Positions 56,712 through 64,000 of a stretch of DNA of 64,000 nucleotides are shown here, piece by piece. Both the position numbers and the translations under genes were made by a program. This stretch comes from Mucilaginibacter sp. Bleaf8 (GTDB lineage: Bacteria > Bacteroidota > Bacteroidia > Sphingobacteriales > Sphingobacteriaceae): positions 124,001 through 188,000 of the forward strand of contig NZ_JAHBBK010000003.1 of assembly GCF_018390515.1 (NCBI RefSeq), given 5' to 3'. Position 1 is the stretch's first letter, and every line of letters begins with the position of its first letter. A model generated the notes under the pieces. That model had not been told where the DNA came from. It saw only the letters and a program-made list of their open reading frames with translations, and made no database searches.

Positions 56712-57376
56712 ACAAACTCTTAATCGCTATGCTACTGGGCCTGAGCGTGTTTTCGCTGCGGGCTTTTGCGCAGCAAAGTGTCCTGGATATCCCGGCACTG
56801 CACCAGCTGGTCGATCAGTCCGAATCAGAAAATAAGCTGCAGGTGAATGCGAAAAATCAGCAGGCGCTTGCCACCGCCAATGAGCAGGCTAACCTCACTT
56901 TGCTGGACAAGATGAAAGCTGTTTACCGAACACTTCAACAGCGCTATAATACGCTGGGAACGGCTATCAACATCGCCGATATCAGTATCTATGCAACGCC
57001 CATGGTCGGCAGGATCGTCAGCAACCAGGCGCAGATCGTGCAGTTGGTCCAGAAAAATCCGGCGCTCGTCGCGGTTGGTTATGCGTCTGCACTGCAGTTC
57101 GCCGCTCAGGCCCAAAGCCTGGTCGCCTACGTGACCGGTTTATCACTTTCTATCGGGGATGTGAACCAGATGAAAGCGTCCGACCGCAAAATTTTGTTCG
57201 ATTATGTGATCTCCGAATTAAGCAATATTCAGAACCTGTCCGGCAATATGCTTAGCATGATGCAGTACTCCAATCTGTCTGCTTTATTAAAGGCGGCTAA
57301 TCCCTTCCAGAACTTTATCAATGCGGACATGACTATCGGACGGGATATCATTACGAATGCCAAATATTTGAAATGA
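56708..57376 (+). CDS. Periplasmic TraI-position protein, paralogue 2 of 3
   Basis: A 222-residue protein, signal peptide ending AFAQQ. Same length and overall helix order as its neighbours and the same C-terminal TNAKYLK, but the DVSAFVLK and YGxxxAMYWAK blocks are lost or changed (YVTGLSLSIGDVNQMKAS). It is the most divergent of the three. Overlaps both neighbours by 4 bp. Confidence 0.65.
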   Translation: MNKLLIAMLLGLSVFSLRAFAQQSVLDIPALHQLVDQSESENKLQVNAKNQQALATANEQANLTLLDKMKAVYRTLQQRYNTLGTAINIADISIYATPMVGRIVSNQAQIVQLVQKNPALVAVGYASALQFAAQAQSLVAYVTGLSLSIGDVNQMKASDRKILFDYVISELSNIQNLSGNMLSMMQYSNLSALLKAANPFQNFINADMTIGRDIITNAKYLK

Positions 57377-58038
57377 AAGATTATCTGATGACCGCCTTTT
57401 TGATTTTGGCGATGGCGACCGTAAAGGCGCAGCAGGTGGTGGTCGACTATAAACACCTGGCCGCCATCTCCCAGAACGCAGCGGTCAGGAGCAGTGCCGA
57501 AAGCACGCATGACCAGTACCTGACGAAAATCAACACGAATATTAATGACCTCAATACGAACGCCGGGTCAGTAGTCCTGGCGCAAACCATGATTTATGAA
57601 GGGTTAGCCAATGTCGATGCGGCACTTAAAGATGGACTTGCGGTTAAAAATATGGCAGTCATCATTAATGATATGACGGGTTATATTAACCAGGCCCTGA
57701 TGCTGGCTAAAAGCGATCCCTATCTCCTGGTGTTCGCCGGCAATATTGCAGCCGAAATGCGGACCCGTTCTCTCACCCTGGTCAGTGATGTGTCCGCCTT
57801 TGTCCTCAAAGAGGGCGACAACGTGCTGGCAGATTATAATTCCCGCGACCAGTTATTACGCAGGGTCATCCAGCAATTACAGCTGCTGGACAGCTTAGCG
57901 TACGGCGCCTGGAAAGCAATGTATTGGGCAAAGGAACGTGGCATCATCGCCTCTGCGACACCCTTTGCGGCCTGGGTCAGCCGGGATAAAGCCTTCGTCA
58001 CCCAAATTATTCAACAAGCTAAATATTTAAAACCATGA
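57373..58038 (+). CDS. Periplasmic TraI-position protein, paralogue 3 of 3
   Basis: A 221-residue protein, signal peptide ending VKAQQ. Shares with copy 1 DVSAFVLKEG, LDSLAYGAWKAMYWAKERG and a C-terminal QQAKYLKP. Copies 1 and 3 are closest to each other, so the triplet probably arose by duplication with later divergence of the middle copy. Overlaps the next gene by 4 bp. Confidence 0.65.
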   Translation: MKDYLMTAFLILAMATVKAQQVVVDYKHLAAISQNAAVRSSAESTHDQYLTKINTNINDLNTNAGSVVLAQTMIYEGLANVDAALKDGLAVKNMAVIINDMTGYINQALMLAKSDPYLLVFAGNIAAEMRTRSLTLVSDVSAFVLKEGDNVLADYNSRDQLLRRVIQQLQLLDSLAYGAWKAMYWAKERGIIASATPFAAWVSRDKAFVTQIIQQAKYLKP

Positions 58039-58814
58039 AAATAATTTTGTTAGTGGCGCTTGCGCTGATCGTTTATCGTTCCGCAGGTTTTGCCCAATCT
58101 GCCGTCAAAGATGAAAGTGTCAGGTACCAGCAGGAACGCATGGTTTACCTGCAATGGGATCAGAACAAATTTACGCCCAAGGCGGGTTTTCTGAGCCTGA
58201 ACCCGTACTACTGGCTGACCTGGGGGCTCTTTCACCCGAACTATCACAAAACGGACCTTCGCCCTTTAAGCAGCACCGGACCCCAGACCCAGCGCCTGGC
58301 GCTTGTTGGTGCTATGAACAGCACAGACAGCCGCTATAAACTGCAATCCGATACCATCCGGAACACCGCTCTGGCGGAGATAGCTAATCAATCCGGACTG
58401 GTAACCGATGCAGATCCTTTATGGCAGCTTTATTATGCAAAAGAACTGAAACCAGTCATCCATCATTCGGCCACCTCCATTCTTGGCGGCCTGTCACCGG
58501 CGGTGAGTGCTCAACTGGTGACCGAAGGTCTTTATGCCTGGTATAAAAATGAACTGGACATGCTTGCCGAAAGGGTCAACGCCGCCCACGCCGGTGATAT
58601 AGACAGGGGTTCGCGCATCCTGGCGTACCACCGGCTCCTGCTGGAATACCGGCGCCTTGCCGGCGTATGGGCGATCCGTACCTCCTCGGCACAAACGACG
58701 ATGCGGATGACCGCCCAGCAAGAAAAGCTTAAAAACAATCGGGCAGCGGTCAGCCAATGGACACCCCAGACGGATGTTCAGATTGCCAGAACTGTCTTAC
58801 AACATTTACAATGA
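58035..58814 (+). CDS. Periplasmic protein between the TraI-like triplet and traJ
   Basis: A 259-residue protein with a signal peptide (LLVALALIVYRSAGFAQ). The mature part is aromatic and helical (MVYLQWDQNKFTPKAGFLSLNPYYWLTWGLFHPNY ... ILAYHRLLLEYRRLAGVWAIR). Not recognised. It overlaps the triplet gene and traJ by 4 bp, so it belongs to the mating apparatus. Confidence 0.65.
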   Translation: MKIILLVALALIVYRSAGFAQSAVKDESVRYQQERMVYLQWDQNKFTPKAGFLSLNPYYWLTWGLFHPNYHKTDLRPLSSTGPQTQRLALVGAMNSTDSRYKLQSDTIRNTALAEIANQSGLVTDADPLWQLYYAKELKPVIHHSATSILGGLSPAVSAQLVTEGLYAWYKNELDMLAERVNAAHAGDIDRGSRILAYHRLLLEYRRLAGVWAIRTSSAQTTMRMTAQQEKLKNNRAAVSQWTPQTDVQIARTVLQHLQ

Positions 58815-59971
58815 AAAAAATTACCTTATTACTGCTCTTCATGACGTTCCTGGTCACGTCGTCTTTTGCCCAGGGTGCCACCACCAGCCCCGACAGCGGC
58901 AAAACCCTGCAGTTCCTGCAAGGCGATGGTGTATACGAGTCCGGCGTCATGGTGTTCCTGAAAGGCTTGAAAGATTCCGTATGGGCACATTTTGACCTGT
59001 TTATCACGGACGCCAAAGCGCTGTCCGCAATCTTTATGATTATCTTCTTTGCCATTAAATCCTATGAGATGATGGTCGGTGATAAACAGCTGGAGATCAT
59101 GCCGCTGTTAAGGCCTTTCGGCCTGGCCATGGTGATCCTGTGGTGGGGCGGCTTTGTCAAAATGATTGCCTTTCCCACTGACCTCGTCACCAGCCAGACG
59201 GAGCAGATGTTCAATAGCGAACAAACGATCGTCAATGACCTGCGGATGAACCGGACGGCACTCATGGTCGCGGTGGCCAACTCCCTGTACACATTTCAGG
59301 CACAGACCGAAGTCGCGGAGAAGGAAAGCGATACCTGGTACGGCCAGGCCTGGGATTCGGTGACCAGTACGGTGAAGGAGGGCATCAGCACGGTGGTTTC
59401 CCCGTTGCTGGAACTGAAAGCCCGCCTGCAGGTGGGCATGCAACTGCTGTTCACGCAATTACTGGAACTGCTGGGGATCTGGATATTACGTTTAGCAGTC
59501 TATATCATCTTCATGATTCAGATCATCTATTCTACCATCCTCATCATTTTGGGGCCATTCGCTGTGGCCGTGAGTATCTTGCCTGCTTTCCGGGATAGTT
59601 TCAGTACCTGGGTGGCCCGGTTTGTTTCGGTCAACCTCTATTCCGGCATCGCCTATCTGATCATGTACCTGACCGGCCTGATGCAGGAGTATGCGCTTAC
59701 CTCCGAGATCAGTAAATACAAGGAACTGGTCGGGGAAAATGGCCTGGGTGCCGATCTCGAAAAAATGGCCTTGTTCGCCGGGAACGGTATCTTGTCCTTC
59801 GGCACCGTCATTATCGTTTTTATGATTGGCGCCATTTGCATGTTCACCGTGCCCAGTATCTCTACCTGGATCATTTCGACTTCAGGCATCAGTTCCGCGA
59901 CGTCGACTTTCGGCCGCAGTGCCGGCACCGTCGCCAGCATGGCGCGCAAAGCAGGCGGCAGCTTCTTCTGA
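58811..59971 (+). CDS. traJ: TraJ conjugative transposon protein (VirB6-like)
   Basis: 386 residues, starting at the ATG 58811, which overlaps the upstream stop; an in-frame upstream start is unlikely. A signal peptide (LLLLFMTFLVTSSFAQ) precedes several membrane spans, including the long conserved ELLGIWILRLAVYIIFMIQIIYSTILIILGPFAVAVSILPAF block, typical of TraJ. It forms the inner-membrane core of the mating channel. Confidence 0.93.
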   Translation: MKKITLLLLFMTFLVTSSFAQGATTSPDSGKTLQFLQGDGVYESGVMVFLKGLKDSVWAHFDLFITDAKALSAIFMIIFFAIKSYEMMVGDKQLEIMPLLRPFGLAMVILWWGGFVKMIAFPTDLVTSQTEQMFNSEQTIVNDLRMNRTALMVAVANSLYTFQAQTEVAEKESDTWYGQAWDSVTSTVKEGISTVVSPLLELKARLQVGMQLLFTQLLELLGIWILRLAVYIIFMIQIIYSTILIILGPFAVAVSILPAFRDSFSTWVARFVSVNLYSGIAYLIMYLTGLMQEYALTSEISKYKELVGENGLGADLEKMALFAGNGILSFGTVIIVFMIGAICMFTVPSISTWIISTSGISSATSTFGRSAGTVASMARKAGGSFF

Positions 59972-60047
59972 GCGGTCCGTTCGCTCATCATTTCACTCAT
60001 TCAGCCATCTATAGCCATGGATAGCTTTTCATTTAAAGTACTTTTTT

Positions 60048-60662
60048 ATGATCATAAAAAACATTGAAGCCAAGGTCAGGCTGGCCACCTTCATTGCGGC
60101 GGGCAGCCTCCTGACAGCCCTTTGCATCGTGGGCCTGAATGGCTTTTACGCTTACCAGATGGTATCCAATGCACAGAAGAGTATCTATATTCTGGACAAT
60201 AATATACCCATCCTCGCCCGTCAGACCGATGTGCAAATGAACCGTCCCGCGGAATACCGGGCGCATGTGGATCTCTTTCATTCCCTCTTCTTTTCCCTGA
60301 CCCCCGATGATAATTACATGGAATATCAGATGAAGAAAGCGATGTATCTCGTCGATGAATCCGGCATGCAGCAGTATAATAACTTAAAGGAAAATGGTTT
60401 TTTCAATTCCATTCTCTCTTCCAGTTCCGTGTTAACCCTGCAAACGGATTCGATAACCATGGATCTGCCCAAACATTATTTCCGGTTCTACGGCAAGCTG
60501 AAGATTGACCGGCGCAGCTCCACCGTTGTCCGTTCCCTGATTACCGAAGGATATCTGAAAGATATTCCGCGGAGCGACAATAATCCTCATGGGGTACTCA
60601 TCACGAACTGGAAAACCCTGGAAAATAAAGATTTGCAAGATGTGGAGAAAAATTCATTCTAA
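60048..60662 (+). CDS. traK: TraK conjugative transposon protein (VirB8-like)
   Basis: A 204-residue protein with one N-terminal span (TFIAAGSLLTALCIVGLNGFYAY) and a periplasmic domain containing VQMNRPAEYRAHVDLFHSLFFSLTPDD and YFRFYGKLKIDRRSSTVVRSLITEG, the TraK signature. It bridges the inner-membrane and outer-membrane parts of the secretion channel. The 3' end overlaps the next gene by 23 bp. Confidence 0.93.
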   Translation: MIIKNIEAKVRLATFIAAGSLLTALCIVGLNGFYAYQMVSNAQKSIYILDNNIPILARQTDVQMNRPAEYRAHVDLFHSLFFSLTPDDNYMEYQMKKAMYLVDESGMQQYNNLKENGFFNSILSSSSVLTLQTDSITMDLPKHYFRFYGKLKIDRRSSTVVRSLITEGYLKDIPRSDNNPHGVLITNWKTLENKDLQDVEKNSF

Positions 60663-61053
60663 CCGGGATCCCAAAGACACTTTATACAGCGAGATCCGCA
60701 AAGAATTCAGTGTTTATTTCGGCTTTATAGCCGATACCGGTCAACGGCTCTTTGCAGCTTACCCCCGGATCATTTTTGGTTTGATGGTCGTGTCCATGCT
60801 GGCGTCATTCGCGCTGTCCCTAACCGTATTCCGGAACCGGGAAGGGAGTAAGAAAACGCCGGAAAAGAACATCAATACGGTGCAGGATGGCTTTTCGCAG
60901 ATCATGCAGGCGACCGGGAATATCAGGGAAACCCTGCGCCTTAAAAGTCTGGTAGACAGTCTTTCCGCCAAAAAAGTGCTCGCTGTCCGCGACAGTATGC
61001 TGCTCGACAGTGCGCTTGACCGCCTTGCTGAAATTCACCGAACACTTAAATAA
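60640..61053 (+). CDS. Small membrane protein of the tra operon (TraL position)
   Basis: 137 residues from ATG 60640 (MWRKIHSNRDPKDTLYSEIRKEFSVYFGFIADTGQRL). One membrane segment (IIFGLMVVSMLASFALSLTVF) precedes a helical, likely coiled-coil tail. It lies between traK and traM, where CTnDOT has the small TraL protein. Homology to TraL is not clear. Confidence 0.7.
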   Translation: MWRKIHSNRDPKDTLYSEIRKEFSVYFGFIADTGQRLFAAYPRIIFGLMVVSMLASFALSLTVFRNREGSKKTPEKNINTVQDGFSQIMQATGNIRETLRLKSLVDSLSAKKVLAVRDSMLLDSALDRLAEIHRTLK

Positions 61054-61059
61054 TACACC

Positions 61060-62229
61060 ATGAAAATAAATGTAAAGCAACCCAAATATGTGTTGCCGGT
61101 AATTCTATTGCCTTTTTTCTGCTTTTTTTTCTACACCTGGCAAACCGGCTTTGCGAAGTCGAAACCGCCGGTCAAGGAAATGGCAGGATTAAATGGCTCA
61201 GTCGGTAATGTATCGTCAGGGGTCAGAAAAAAACAACTCGCCGATAAGCTGAATGCCTACCGGAACACTTACAAGGAAGCCAACGGCGCGACCGCGGTGA
61301 ACGCTATTCCGGGTGAACGCTCCAGCGATCCGGCCTATCATAATGACTATTCTGACCTGCAAAAGCAAAAGCTGGACTCGATAAGCCAGGCCATGAAAAT
61401 TAGCTATGCCACGGGGCAGCTCCATCGTTCCACCGCTTATCCCGTTCGGGACAATCAGGTGGCGCAGGCTGTTAATGCCATGACCCGGCAGGTGCGTGAT
61501 CAGCATTTCCAGTCGGAAAAACCGGCCAGGGAGAAAGACCCCATGGAAGTCTTTAAGCAGCAAATGGCCATTATGGACAGCATTAACAAACAGAATGATC
61601 CGGCCTATAAAGAGGAACTGAAAAAGAAAATTGCTGCTGAACAGGCGGCGAAGCTAAAGGAAACCCAGGTGATCCTGACGGTCAGTAAAGCGCCAACGGC
61701 ATCAGATGCGTTTAACACGGTGTTGCCCGTTAAGCAAGCCGCTTTTATCAGCGCAGTGATCGATGAGAATATCACCGGCTATGCGGGTTCCCGGTTGCGG
61801 CTGAAACTGCTGGAGGATATCAGGGCCGGGAAGACGCTGATCAACAAAGGAACCTATGTTTTTGCGCAGATCAACGGATTCTCCGGCCAGCGGGTCAGCC
61901 TGGCGATTACGTCCATTTTGTTTGATGGTAAGATCCTGCCGGTAAAACTGCAGGTCTATGATATGGACGGTATGCCCGGCCTGTACGTACCCGCCTCCGC
62001 CTTCCGGGATTTCACGAAAGACCTGGGTGGAAATGCCGTGCAGGGCGTAACGCTGGACGGCGGATCTGGAAACAGCCAGTTTATCATGAGCTCGCTGGAT
62101 AAAGTTTTCCAAAGCACCTCATCAGCCATCGCGGATCTGATCCGCAAGAACAAAGCCAAGCTAAAATACAATTCTTACCTCTATCTCATCGACACTGATG
62201 CGTTACAAAGCGCTCAAAAATCTTATTAA
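61060..62229 (+). CDS. traM: TraM conjugative transposon protein (VirB10-like)
   Basis: A 389-residue protein. One N-terminal span (YVLPVILLPFFCFFFYTWQ), a long proline/glutamine-rich linker, and a C-terminal domain with AFISAVIDENITGYAGSRLRLKLLEDIRAGKTLINKGTYVFAQINGFSGQRV, the TraM/VirB10-like beta-barrel part. It links inner- and outer-membrane complexes. Follows the TraL-position gene by 6 bp. Confidence 0.92.
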   Translation: MKINVKQPKYVLPVILLPFFCFFFYTWQTGFAKSKPPVKEMAGLNGSVGNVSSGVRKKQLADKLNAYRNTYKEANGATAVNAIPGERSSDPAYHNDYSDLQKQKLDSISQAMKISYATGQLHRSTAYPVRDNQVAQAVNAMTRQVRDQHFQSEKPAREKDPMEVFKQQMAIMDSINKQNDPAYKEELKKKIAAEQAAKLKETQVILTVSKAPTASDAFNTVLPVKQAAFISAVIDENITGYAGSRLRLKLLEDIRAGKTLINKGTYVFAQINGFSGQRVSLAITSILFDGKILPVKLQVYDMDGMPGLYVPASAFRDFTKDLGGNAVQGVTLDGGSGNSQFIMSSLDKVFQSTSSAIADLIRKNKAKLKYNSYLYLIDTDALQSAQKSY

Positions 62230-62230
62230 T

Positions 62231-63025
62231 ATGAAAAAATTATTCTGCTATCTGATGGTGCTGATCGCGCCTTCCCTTTATGCGCAGGACAAGTTGCCGG
62301 TGGCCTACCTGCCTGAAAACCTGACCCTTCATTTTATTTCCCCGGAACCGATTCAGTACGTAGACATTTCCAGCAATGACCTGATCGGCGACCTGCCCTT
62401 AAAAAATGTACTGCGCTTAAAACGGCGGGACTCCCTCAGGGTCTTTCCGGGCGCCGTGGTTACGGTTGCAGGTGAGAAGTTTATCGCACAATACCGCTTG
62501 CTGCCGGGATCCCCAGATGTACCGACCGAGGTCAATATTGTGCCGGCAGATATGAAGCCCCTGGATATAGCCGGCATCCGTTTATCCCGGAATCAATTGA
62601 AAGAGCTCTCGCTGGGTTTGATGGCCCGGGCGCCGGACAAAAGGATGGAACACGTCAGGGTATTTGGTATTACCGGTCAGCTCAACCATGTCTATACCCT
62701 CGACGATTATCTGTTTCTGGACATTTCCTATCATAACAAAACGAACCTGAAATATGACATTCAGGACTTCCGGTTCAAGATTGACGACCGGAAGGTGACC
62801 AAGGCTGCCAATAACCAATCGGTTGAGATCAAACCGGAGTATACCCTGCTGGAGCAGCCGGGATTCAGTAAAAATTACCGCAACATTTTCGTCTTCCGGA
62901 AGATGTCTTTTCCCGGCAATAAGGTTTTACATGCCGAGCTGAGTGAAAAACAATTATCGGGCAGGGTGATCACCCTGTCGGTGTCCTACCAGGATATCCT
63001 GGATGCGGACACGCTGACTTACTAA
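62231..63025 (+). CDS. traN: TraN conjugative transposon protein (DUF4138, VirB9-like)
   Basis: 264 residues from ATG 62231 (MKKLFCYLMVLIAPSLYAQ signal peptide). DUF4138 landmarks: LHFISPEPIQYVDISSND, PLKNVLRLK, LFLDISYHNKTNLKYDIQDFRFKIDDRK, and VFRKMSFPGNKVLHAELSEKQLSGR. Outer-membrane-associated component of the channel. Last recognisable tra gene in the window. Confidence 0.93.
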   Translation: MKKLFCYLMVLIAPSLYAQDKLPVAYLPENLTLHFISPEPIQYVDISSNDLIGDLPLKNVLRLKRRDSLRVFPGAVVTVAGEKFIAQYRLLPGSPDVPTEVNIVPADMKPLDIAGIRLSRNQLKELSLGLMARAPDKRMEHVRVFGITGQLNHVYTLDDYLFLDISYHNKTNLKYDIQDFRFKIDDRKVTKAANNQSVEIKPEYTLLEQPGFSKNYRNIFVFRKMSFPGNKVLHAELSEKQLSGRVITLSVSYQDILDADTLTY

Positions 63026-63035
63026 TTAAGGTAAT

Positions 63036-63251
63036 ATGACTGATCCCATCGCCTACGATTACGTCAAACTCGTGCTGGAAGAGGAGTTCTGGGGCACCTA
63101 CCTGCGATTTTCCAATCATGGCATCTTACACTACGAGCTTACTAATATCCTCGAACTGTGCGCGCCCCTGGTCAAGGGGCTGGATGAGGACGACCGCTTC
63201 TTAAAATATGAAGTGATCGGCACTATCGCTGCTTATTTACAGGAGGTTTAG
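63036..63251 (+). CDS. Hypothetical 71-aa protein before the methyltransferase gene
   Basis: An acidic small protein (DPIAYDYVKLVLEEEFWGTYLRFSNHGILHYELTNILELCAPLVKGLDEDDR). No known domain. Its TAG is followed directly by the ATG of the next gene, so coupling is likely. Confidence 0.6.
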   Translation: MTDPIAYDYVKLVLEEEFWGTYLRFSNHGILHYELTNILELCAPLVKGLDEDDRFLKYEVIGTIAAYLQEV

Positions 63252-64000
63252 ATGGCTTTCAACCCGATCAAAAAGATGGGCGATAACATCGAAGCGATAC
63301 GTATCGCGCTGAACTTTCATGGCCAGCCGCTTACTGAACCAGAATTAGCGGCTTTGAAGCGGTATGCCGGATTCGGTGGCTTAAAAGCTGTCCTGTTCCC
63401 ACCGGGAGACAGGGCCGCCTGGTTAAACTTTGGCGCCTCCGACGCGGATCTGAGACTCTATCCGCAAGTCATGGAACTACATGAAATGCTTGCAGCTAAA
63501 CTGACGGAGAAAGATTACAAAGCAGCGATCGACTCGGTCAAAAGCAGTTCACAAACCGCCTATTTTACGCCCGGCTATATCCCCGGAGTGATTTACGCGG
63601 CCATGTCCGAAAGCCGTATTTTTCCCAGGCGGCTCTACGAACCCAGTGCAGGTGCCGGGATCTTTATAGAAGAAGCTTTACAGGCTTTTGAAGGACTGGA
63701 GCACGTTAACGCTGTAGAGAAGGATATTCTAACCGGTAAGATCTTAACGGCACTAAGCAGCGTCCATGCCATCCCCGTGGATGTCCAGGTCAAAAAGCTT
63801 GAAGAAACGGCATCGGTTGAAAAAGGACAAGCAGATATTGTGATCAGTAATATTCCCTTTGGAAAGATCGCTGTCCATGATCCGGCCTATAACAAAAGCG
63901 GTATTTCCGCGAAGGTGCATACCTATTTCTTTGCCAAAGGCCTCGACAAGATTGCTGACGGCGGCCTGCTGGCCTACATCGTTACGGACGCATTCCTGAA
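63252..64000 (+). CDS. N6-adenine DNA methyltransferase-like protein of a conjugative element, 3' partial
   Basis: Starts at ATG 63252 (MAFNPIKKMGDNIEAIRIALNFHGQPLTEPELAALKRYAGFGGLKAVL) and runs past the window end. The visible 249 residues contain the AdoMet-binding EPSAGAGIFIEEAL motif and the catalytic-type motif VISNIPFGKI (NIPF in place of NPPF/DPPY). Such N-termini belong to very large methyltransferase/helicase proteins on Bacteroidota mobile elements, possibly anti-restriction or transfer-related. The upstream 71-aa gene is adjacent. Confidence 0.82.
   Translation, partial: MAFNPIKKMGDNIEAIRIALNFHGQPLTEPELAALKRYAGFGGLKAVLFPPGDRAAWLNFGASDADLRLYPQVMELHEMLAAKLTEKDYKAAIDSVKSSSQTAYFTPGYIPGVIYAAMSESRIFPRRLYEPSAGAGIFIEEALQAFEGLEHVNAVEKDILTGKILTALSSVHAIPVDVQVKKLEETASVEKGQADIVISNIPFGKIAVHDPAYNKSGISAKVHTYFFAKGLDKIADGGLLAYIVTDAFL

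Overview
The window looks like accessory DNA from a Bacteroidota genome, most plausibly a Sphingobacteriaceae member of the Pedobacter/Mucilaginibacter type. The signs are a CTnDOT-type tra module, a SusC/SusD pair, RteC- and DUF4134/DUF4133-type proteins, and starts without Shine-Dalgarno sequences. Taxonomy is inferred from gene content only. I saw no integrase, transposase, tRNA, rRNA or CRISPR array, so element boundaries cannot be placed.

Layout. (1) 1-4022: the end of an SOS-associated peptidase (SRAP), DinB-fold and SnoaL-like proteins, an AraC regulator overlapping an HxlR regulator, and a divergent SDR oxidoreductase with two palindromic sites in the shared promoter. (2) 4318-12889: a DNA damage and mutagenesis block. 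On the minus strand are a 98-aa protein, imuA, imuB and dnaE2 (translesion mutasome). On the plus strand are a 91-aa protein, a Cdd1-type helix-hairpin-helix protein, AlkB, a 78-aa protein and a secreted S1/P1 nuclease. The two operons diverge from a 90-bp promoter region with an inverted repeat. (3) 13050-14072: a flavin-dependent LLM oxidoreductase.

(4) 14165-33936: a visibly AT-richer island of poorly characterised, probably defensive proteins. They carry nuclease-like motifs of several folds (PD-(D/E)XK, PIN, HEPN, HNH, zinc ribbon), plus a GNAT protein and a frameshifted small gene. A tight four-gene minus-strand run (23193-28279) combines three PD-(D/E)XK-like proteins, one with a PUA/EVE-like module, with a HEPN-like protein. 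It is the best candidate for an undescribed multi-gene defence system.

(5) 34075-46164: a regulated peptide/export-import region. It has two small XRE regulators, each beside a long perfect or near-perfect palindrome, a long structured RNA-like element, a TlpA-like protein with SusC and SusD, and a DUF6520/MauE pair. It also has an unlisted 54-aa double-glycine leader peptide gene at 43161-43325, a rhomboid protease, and a C39 peptidase fused to an ABC membrane domain but lacking the ATPase domain.

(6) 46263-64000: the transfer module of a conjugative element: an RteC-like protein, a primase-like Toprim protein, a MobC-like accessory protein, an oriT-like repeat region, a relaxase, a ParA-like TraA, then traB-, traE- (two copies), traF-, traG-, traJ-, traK-, traM- and traN-type genes. 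Three tandem paralogous periplasmic proteins sit where TraI is usually found. The window ends inside a large N6-adenine methyltransferase-like gene. Regions 1-5 are plausibly cargo of the same element, but that is inference.
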